Origin: Elusimicrobia bacterium RIFCSPLOWO2_01_FULL_64_13
GTDB taxonomy: Bacteria > Elusimicrobiota > Elusimicrobia > 2-02-FULL-39-32
DNA: 8,954 nt
Assembly (NCBI GenBank): GCA_001800095.1
Contig: MGUT01000008.1
Coordinates: 10,188 to 19,141 of the forward strand
Reading direction: 5' to 3'
Shown here: in pieces, positions 5,278 through 8,954 of the stretch
How positions within the stretch are numbered: the stretch's first letter is position 1
Layout: every line of letters starts with the position of its first letter
The notes under the pieces: model-generated
What the model was told of the DNA's origin: nothing
Databases searched by the model: none
The model's input: only the letters and a program-made list of their open reading frames with translations
Program-made: the position numbers and the translations under genes

Positions 5278-6303
5278 CTAGGTGAGGATGAACCGGATCA
5301 GACGGAAGCTGGCCGCCGCGACGAGTCCCGCGGCCGGGATGGTCACCAGCCACGCCAGGAGCATGTCCTGGGCCACGGCCCAGCGGACCGATTTCGGGCG
5401 GAAGGCCGCCCCCGCGCCCAATATCGAGGAGGAGATCACCTGGGTGGTCGAGACCGGGAACCCCAGGGCGGCCGTCAGATACATCACGGCCGCGGACGTG
5501 CTTTGCGCGGCGAAACCGTGGACCGGGCGCACCCGGAAGAACCCGCCGCCCAGGGTCCGGATGATCCTCCACCCTCCCACCGCCACGCCGAAAGCCATGG
5601 CCAGGGAGCAGGCGAGGACCACCCAATGCGGCACGAACGCTTCCGGCCCCGCCGGCGGGCGGTAGAGGTTCGTGAGGATCAAAGCGAACGTGATCACGCC
5701 CATGGTCTTTTGCGCGTCATTGGTCCCGTGCGCGAGCGACTGGACGACGAGCGCCGCCACCTGGAGCTTTTTGAACGCGACGTTGACCCTGGGTCCGACG
5801 CCCTGGGAGAGGAAAAAAGTCAGCTTGGTCATGAGATACGTCAGCAAGAATCCCGCGAGCGGGGCGGCGAGCATGACCCCGAGGATGTCCCGGACGCTCG
5901 CCCACTGGACCGGGCCGGGACCCCACCCGGAAAGGAACGCTCCCACCAGGCCGCCGATCAGGGCGTGGGAGCTGCTGGAAGGCAGGCCATGATACCAGGC
6001 GAACAGATTCCAGGCCAACGCTCCGAGCACCGCGCTCATGAGGACGAAGATCCCCAGCTCCATGGCCCGCATGAGGTCGGGGTCCACGATCCCCTTGCCG
6101 ATGGTCTTGGCCACGCTCGTCCCCAAAAAATAGGCGCCGATGAATTCCGCCGCGGACGCGAGGATCAGCGCCGCTTCGGGCGAGAGCGCCCGCGAAGAGA
6201 TGGCCGTGGCCACCTGGTTGGCGGAATCGTTGAAGCCGTTGCTGAAATCAAAAAAAAGGCAGAGAGCCACCGCCGCGCCGGCCACCAGATGCACCCGATC
6301 CAT
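5278..6303 (-). CDS. PiT-family low-affinity inorganic phosphate transporter
   Basis: A 341-residue integral membrane protein of the PiT/PHO-4 family, which moves metal-phosphate or phosphate with a cation across the inner membrane. The inverted-repeat signatures are both present: FDFSNGFNDSANQVAT (18-33) with GLPSSSSHALIGG (106-118) in the first half, and HGTNDAQKTMGV (192-203) with GFPVSTTQVISSSILGAG (281-298) in the second. About ten hydrophobic segments fit the fold, and the hydrophilic loop between halves is short, as in compact bacterial and archaeal forms. I start at ATG 6303. The frame is open to a TTG at 6324, but that codon lies in the spacer of the promoter just upstream, so it would not be transcribed from it. 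It is followed after 9 nt by the DUF47 gene, the standard pit-DUF47 pair. Phosphate and related oxyanions such as arsenate are the expected substrates. Confidence 0.94.
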   Translation of the reverse strand: MDRVHLVAGAAVALCLFFDFSNGFNDSANQVATAISSRALSPEAALILASAAEFIGAYFLGTSVAKTIGKGIVDPDLMRAMELGIFVLMSAVLGALAWNLFAWYHGLPSSSSHALIGGLVGAFLSGWGPGPVQWASVRDILGVMLAAPLAGFLLTYLMTKLTFFLSQGVGPRVNVAFKKLQVAALVVQSLAHGTNDAQKTMGVITFALILTNLYRPPAGPEAFVPHWVVLACSLAMAFGVAVGGWRIIRTLGGGFFRVRPVHGFAAQSTSAAVMYLTAALGFPVSTTQVISSSILGAGAAFRPKSVRWAVAQDMLLAWLVTIPAAGLVAAASFRLIRFILT

Positions 6304-6314
6304 GATCGCAAGGG

Positions 6315-6343
6315 AATCTAACAATTATCCGGGCCCTTGTCAA
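6315..6343 (-). promoter_or_regulatory. Sigma70-type promoter for the phosphate-transport operon
   Basis: The minus strand has a perfect TTGACA (6343-6338), a 17-nt spacer, and TAGATT (6320-6315; four of six -10 positions). Transcription would start around 6308-6303, leaving almost no leader before the ATG at 6303, and there is no convincing Shine-Dalgarno site. The element lies in the only gap that separates the ABC/TPR cluster from the phosphate genes. I see no obvious Pho box. Confidence 0.65.
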
Positions 6344-6387
6344 ACATGCTCCGGGCATATTCCCGTCGGAAGATCAGCGGAGCGGCC

Positions 6388-7113
6388 TCACGGGAGCTCC
6401 AGCCGGACGCGGAGTTTCTCCAGGCGGTTGCGGGCCTTGCGCGCGTAGGCCGCGTCGCGGGAATGTTCCGCGATCTCCAGATAGAGTTCGATCGCCCGCG
6501 CGAAGTTGCCCTGCCCCTCGTAGAGGAAGGCGAGGATGTTCATGACCATGGTCGGGCAGTCCGGACGGCGCACGGCCTCTTCCAGGAGGGCCGTGACCTT
6601 GGAGGTCTCCTCGCGGGATTGGAATCCGATGGCCCCGGCGTAGAGGCGGTATCCCCAGTAGGACGGTTCGCGCGCCATGCCTTTCTCCAAGACCGCCAGC
6701 GCCTCGTCGTAGCGCTTCAGATGGAACGCGAGAAGGGCCGAGCTGAAATGATAGGCGTACCTGAAATCAGGGTCCATCTGGATCACGCGCAGGGCGTATT
6801 CAAAGGTCCGGTCGCGGCCGGAATCCTTGGGATGGATCAGCTCCGCGTAGCCGGCGTCGAGCTCCCCGGCCGGCGTCATGATGTACTGGAGGAGCTGGAT
6901 GTAGGCGAGGTCGGCGCCGAACCTCCGCAGACCCATGAGGACGCAGGCCAGGTCCGCGACCGCGCGCTCTTCGACGGGCGGCCGGCCGTAGGAGGGAAGC
7001 CGGGGAACGGGATGGCGGACCGAAAGGGCCCGGGCCGCCCAGAAAAGCGATAGGGAAATGAGGACCAGGAGCGCCGGCCGCCTCCGCTCCGGAGCGGGAA
7101 CCGCCGGGAACAC
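6388..7113 (-). CDS. Membrane-anchored tetratricopeptide-repeat protein
   Basis: A 241-residue protein with an N-terminal membrane anchor or uncleaved signal (about residues 13-30, after a basic ERRR) and tetratricopeptide-like helix pairs over about 103-218, including RTFEYALRVIQMDPDFRYAY (102-121), YDEALAVLEKGMAREPSYW (135-153) and NFARAIELYLEIAEH (203-217). The segment GLRRFGADLAYIQLLQY (61-77) resembles a conserved patch I associate with TPR proteins encoded beside ABC-2 transporters. It starts with GTG, 1 nt after the permease stop, with AAGGAG at 7126-7121 at good distance, so it is translationally coupled to the transporter. TPRs mediate protein contacts; a role as a periplasm- or cytoplasm-facing partner of the transporter is inferred from context only. 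Confidence 0.82.
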   Translation of the reverse strand: MFPAVPAPERRRPALLVLISLSLFWAARALSVRHPVPRLPSYGRPPVEERAVADLACVLMGLRRFGADLAYIQLLQYIMTPAGELDAGYAELIHPKDSGRDRTFEYALRVIQMDPDFRYAYHFSSALLAFHLKRYDEALAVLEKGMAREPSYWGYRLYAGAIGFQSREETSKVTALLEEAVRRPDCPTMVMNILAFLYEGQGNFARAIELYLEIAEHSRDAAYARKARNRLEKLRVRLELP

Positions 7114-7114
7114 C

Positions 7115-7876
7115 CTAGAACTCCTTGCGGGAGAAGACCGCCATGGTCAACGCCAGGCAGGCCGCGGAGTAGGCGCAGGCGTAGCCCGCCCCCCACCATC
7201 CCATCCCGGCCGGGAGCGACGCGGCAAGCAGGTCGCGGACGTTGAGGAGCCCGAGGTTGGGGACCGTCCAGCCCAGGACCTTCACGCAGGCCGTCAGGAC
7301 CGGGTTCCGGGCCGCGGCGGCCATGAACTCCAGCTCCGGGACGAAATGGCCGAGCATCCAGATGGAGACCGTGATCACGACGGACGTCACGGCGGAGCTT
7401 GAAACGAGGGAAAAGAACATCGCCAGGGCCGCCATCACCATCACCTTGAGGAGCATGAATCCGTAGGCCAGGATCAGGACCGGGCTGAATTCCACCCCTT
7501 TGGAAAAAAGGAGGACCCAATGCAGGGCGGCCATGAACCCCATGGTGGTCCCGACGGCCGCGACCAGCCCCAGGGCGCGCCCGAGAACGTAATGGGACCG
7601 CGACAGCGGGCGCGTGAGGATGAGGTAGATCGTCCGGGACTCCATTTCCTCGAGCACGAGGGTGACGGAACCGAACAGAGCGGCCAGGAGCCCGAAGACC
7701 TCCGTGGCGGCCAGCCCCAGGTCCAGGATGACCCGCCCTTCCTGGTCCGCCGCCAGCACCCCCAGGAAGAGGGACGCCGCCAGGATCATGGCCCCGAAAA
7801 GCAGCACCACCAGGTACAGCCGGTTGCGCAGCTGCTGGATGAAGGCGATGCGGGCGATGGACAGAACGGAGTCCAC
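7115..7876 (-). CDS. ABC-2-type transporter permease
   Basis: A 253-residue membrane protein with about six hydrophobic segments (near 21-43, 55-76, 100-124, 132-158, 162-180 and 225-247). The cytoplasmic motif LEEMESRTIYLILTRPLSRSHYVLGR (75-100) is the hallmark of ABC-2-type permeases of the NosY/ABC-2_2 sort, and the C-terminal FSRKEF is typical of them. It starts with GTG that overlaps the ATPase stop by 1 nt (TAGTG), so the two are translated together in a fixed ratio and should form the transporter, probably as a homodimer with two ATPase subunits. The substrate is unknown; proteins of this class move lipids, polysaccharides, peptides or drugs, or support assembly processes at the cell envelope. 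Confidence 0.9.
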   Translation of the reverse strand: MDSVLSIARIAFIQQLRNRLYLVVLLFGAMILAASLFLGVLAADQEGRVILDLGLAATEVFGLLAALFGSVTLVLEEMESRTIYLILTRPLSRSHYVLGRALGLVAAVGTTMGFMAALHWVLLFSKGVEFSPVLILAYGFMLLKVMVMAALAMFFSLVSSSAVTSVVITVSIWMLGHFVPELEFMAAAARNPVLTACVKVLGWTVPNLGLLNVRDLLAASLPAGMGWWGAGYACAYSAACLALTMAVFSRKEF

Positions 7877-8649
7877 TAGTCCACCCCCAGGGACCCCGAC
7901 CGGGTCACGGTCCGGATGAAAAGCTCCTCAAGACCCGTCCCGCTCCGGGACCATTCCGCCTGCTCGATCACGCTTTCCAGCCGTCCGTTCACGATCATGC
8001 CCACGCGGTGGCAGACCTTCTCCACCTCGGAGATGCTGTGCGACGAAAAGAAGATGGTCTTCCCGGCACGGTTCAATTCGACCAGGAGCTCGCGCATCTC
8101 CCGCAGGCCCACCGGGTCGAGGCCCGTGACGGGCTCGTCGAAGATCAGGAGGTCGGGATCGTGGAGCATGGCCTGGGCGAGCCCGACGCGCTGGAGCATG
8201 CCTTTCGAGAATTCCCGCATGAGCCGGTGGGCGTGGTCCCGCATGCGGACCCTGGAGAGGACCGATTCGATGCGGTCCGCAAGCGATTTTTCCGGAACGC
8301 CGGACAGGCGCCCGTAGAAGCGGAGCACCTCCCGGGCGGTGAGGGTGCGGTAGAAGTAGGGGACTTCGGGAAGGAACCCGATTCTTTCCCTGGACCGGCT
8401 CTCGAGCGCGGAAGACCCGTCGATCTCCACGTGGCCGCTCGTCGGAAAAAGAAGGCCGAGGATGAGCTTGATCAACGTCGTCTTCCCGGAACCGTTGGGC
8501 CCGATGAGGCCGAAGACCTCTCCCCGCTTCACTTCCAGGGTGACGTCCTCCACTCCCCGAACGAGCCGCGCGCGCCCCAGGTTCGGGCGCCGGTAGAATT
8601 TCGTCAGCCCTTCCAGCTTGAGGGCCGGAGCGGACGGATCAGCCGGCAT
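7876..8649 (-). CDS. ABC transporter ATP-binding protein (ABC-2 exporter class)
   Basis: A 257-residue ATPase subunit. It shows Walker A GPNGSGKTT (50-58), GFLPEVPYFYRTLT (91-104) where a glutamate takes the place of the usual Q-loop glutamine (common in this CcmA/NatA-like group), the signature FSKGMLQRVGLAQAM (147-161), Walker B LLIFDEP with catalytic E172, the D loop TGLDP, and the switch histidine H204 in SSHSISEVE. All ATPase elements are intact. I start at ATG 8649, with GGGAG 6 nt upstream and the protein beginning a few residues before the first strand; the frame is open to 8733, but the extra 28 residues look unlike the family. It overlaps the preceding partial gene by 11 nt and the permease by 1 nt. 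The ATPase would drive export by the permease; substrate unknown. Confidence 0.93.
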   Translation of the reverse strand: MPADPSAPALKLEGLTKFYRRPNLGRARLVRGVEDVTLEVKRGEVFGLIGPNGSGKTTLIKLILGLLFPTSGHVEIDGSSALESRSRERIGFLPEVPYFYRTLTAREVLRFYGRLSGVPEKSLADRIESVLSRVRMRDHAHRLMREFSKGMLQRVGLAQAMLHDPDLLIFDEPVTGLDPVGLREMRELLVELNRAGKTIFFSSHSISEVEKVCHRVGMIVNGRLESVIEQAEWSRSGTGLEELFIRTVTRSGSLGVD

Positions 8650-8954
8650 TCGAAACTCCCATGGGCCGGACCCCGCGAAAAGGGCGGATCCAGATCCAAG
8701 GCGCCCACAGCCACGCCAGGCAGGAGGCCGCATGCGTCAAGGGCATGGACCGGCAGGCTTCCCATGCCTGGAGGAAAGGGTCCGAGACGGTTCCCCGCCA
8801 GCCCGGACGCGGTTCGGCCCTGACGCGCGACATGACCCGAACGGCCCTGTGCCGTTTCTTTTTAAGAACGCCGATCAGGGCGGGCTCCACCCGCTCCCTG
8901 GGAAGGGCGCGCCAGCCCGGCAGACTCACGAGGTTCCAGGCGTAGCAGGCGGAG
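8639..8954 (-). CDS. C-terminal end of an unrecognised protein, cut by the right window edge
   Basis: A frame open from the window edge to a TGA at 8641-8639, 104 codons long. Its codons end mostly in G or C like the neighbouring genes, and its stop overlaps the ABC ATPase start by 11 nt, so I take it as the 3' end of a real upstream gene of the same operon, not as a 96-residue ORF from the internal GTG at 8929. The visible protein has an aromatic SACYAWNLVSLPGWRALP stretch, a basic middle (KKKRHRAVRVMSRVR), and a hydrophobic, tryptophan-rich end (CLAWLWAPWIWIRPF) that could be a membrane-associated helix. I do not recognise the family; a glycosyltransferase-like or envelope enzyme is possible but only a guess. 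Confidence 0.55.
   Translation of the reverse strand, partial: SACYAWNLVSLPGWRALPRERVEPALIGVLKKKRHRAVRVMSRVRAEPRPGWRGTVSDPFLQAWEACRSMPLTHAASCLAWLWAPWIWIRPFRGVRPMGVSNAG

Noticed and set aside
4738..6321. 527-codon open frame on the plus strand
   Set aside because: It is the shadow of the DUF47 and PiT genes. Its translation is Arg/His/Gly/Glu-rich low-complexity sequence, typical of antisense frames.
6304..6324. TTG at 6324 as the PiT start
   Set aside because: It lies within the spacer of the promoter for this gene, upstream of the expected transcript start. ATG 6303 gives the normal family N-terminus.
6344..6387. Possible terminator after the TPR gene
   Set aside because: Only a 4-bp CGGG/CCCG stem with a 6-nt loop and no U tract could be found, too weak to call.
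8650..8733. ATG at 8733 as the ABC ATPase start
   Set aside because: The extra 28 residues do not resemble the family and overlap the end of the upstream gene. ATG 8649 has GGGAG just upstream and starts close to the first ATPase strand.

Overview
This is a compact, GC-rich bacterial segment in which every supportable gene lies on the minus strand and the coding gaps are short. Clear Shine-Dalgarno sites and GTG/ATG starts with overlapping stops show a bacterial, operon-dense genome. The phylum cannot be fixed from the sequence. The mix of a microcompartment locus, a Cache-type histidine kinase and an ABC/TPR export-like module would fit an environmental or candidate-phylum bacterium, but that is only a guess. 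No rRNA, tRNA, CRISPR array, transposase or integrase was seen.

Reading in the direction of transcription (right to left), the window has three blocks. The first (about 8954-6388) is a tightly coupled cluster. It holds the C-terminal end of an unrecognised protein, an ABC-2-type ATPase, its membrane permease and a membrane-anchored TPR protein, with junctions that overlap or are 1 nt apart. The second (6303-2792) opens with a good sigma70-like promoter. It contains a PiT-family phosphate transporter, its DUF47/PhoU-like partner, and a dCache-HAMP-HisKA-HATPase sensor kinase that may have its own extended -10 promoter. No response regulator is visible.

The third block (2696 to the left edge) is a bacterial microcompartment (BMC) operon: triosephosphate isomerase, PduL-type phosphotransacylase, BMC-H hexameric shell protein, BMC-P (EutN/CcmL) vertex protein, and the first 177 residues of a CoA-acylating aldehyde dehydrogenase (EutE/PduP family). 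ALDH plus PduL is the core of an aldehyde-oxidising metabolosome: aldehyde to acyl-CoA to acyl-phosphate, with CoA recycled inside the shell. Both enzymes carry an N-terminal amphipathic helix that looks like an encapsulation peptide. The signature aldehyde-producing enzyme is not in the window, so the substrate is unproven. Triosephosphate isomerase at the head of the operon suggests a sugar-phosphate-splitting compartment, for example one with a deoxyribose-phosphate aldolase that releases acetaldehyde and glyceraldehyde-3-phosphate. The deciding gene should lie beyond position 1.

The points most worth a second look are the TPI-first BMC operon, two competing PduL starts that would include or omit the encapsulation helix, a 19-nt hairpin-forming direct repeat across the BMC-P/ALDH junction read in two different frames, and a promoter plus near-palindrome just upstream of the BMC operon.
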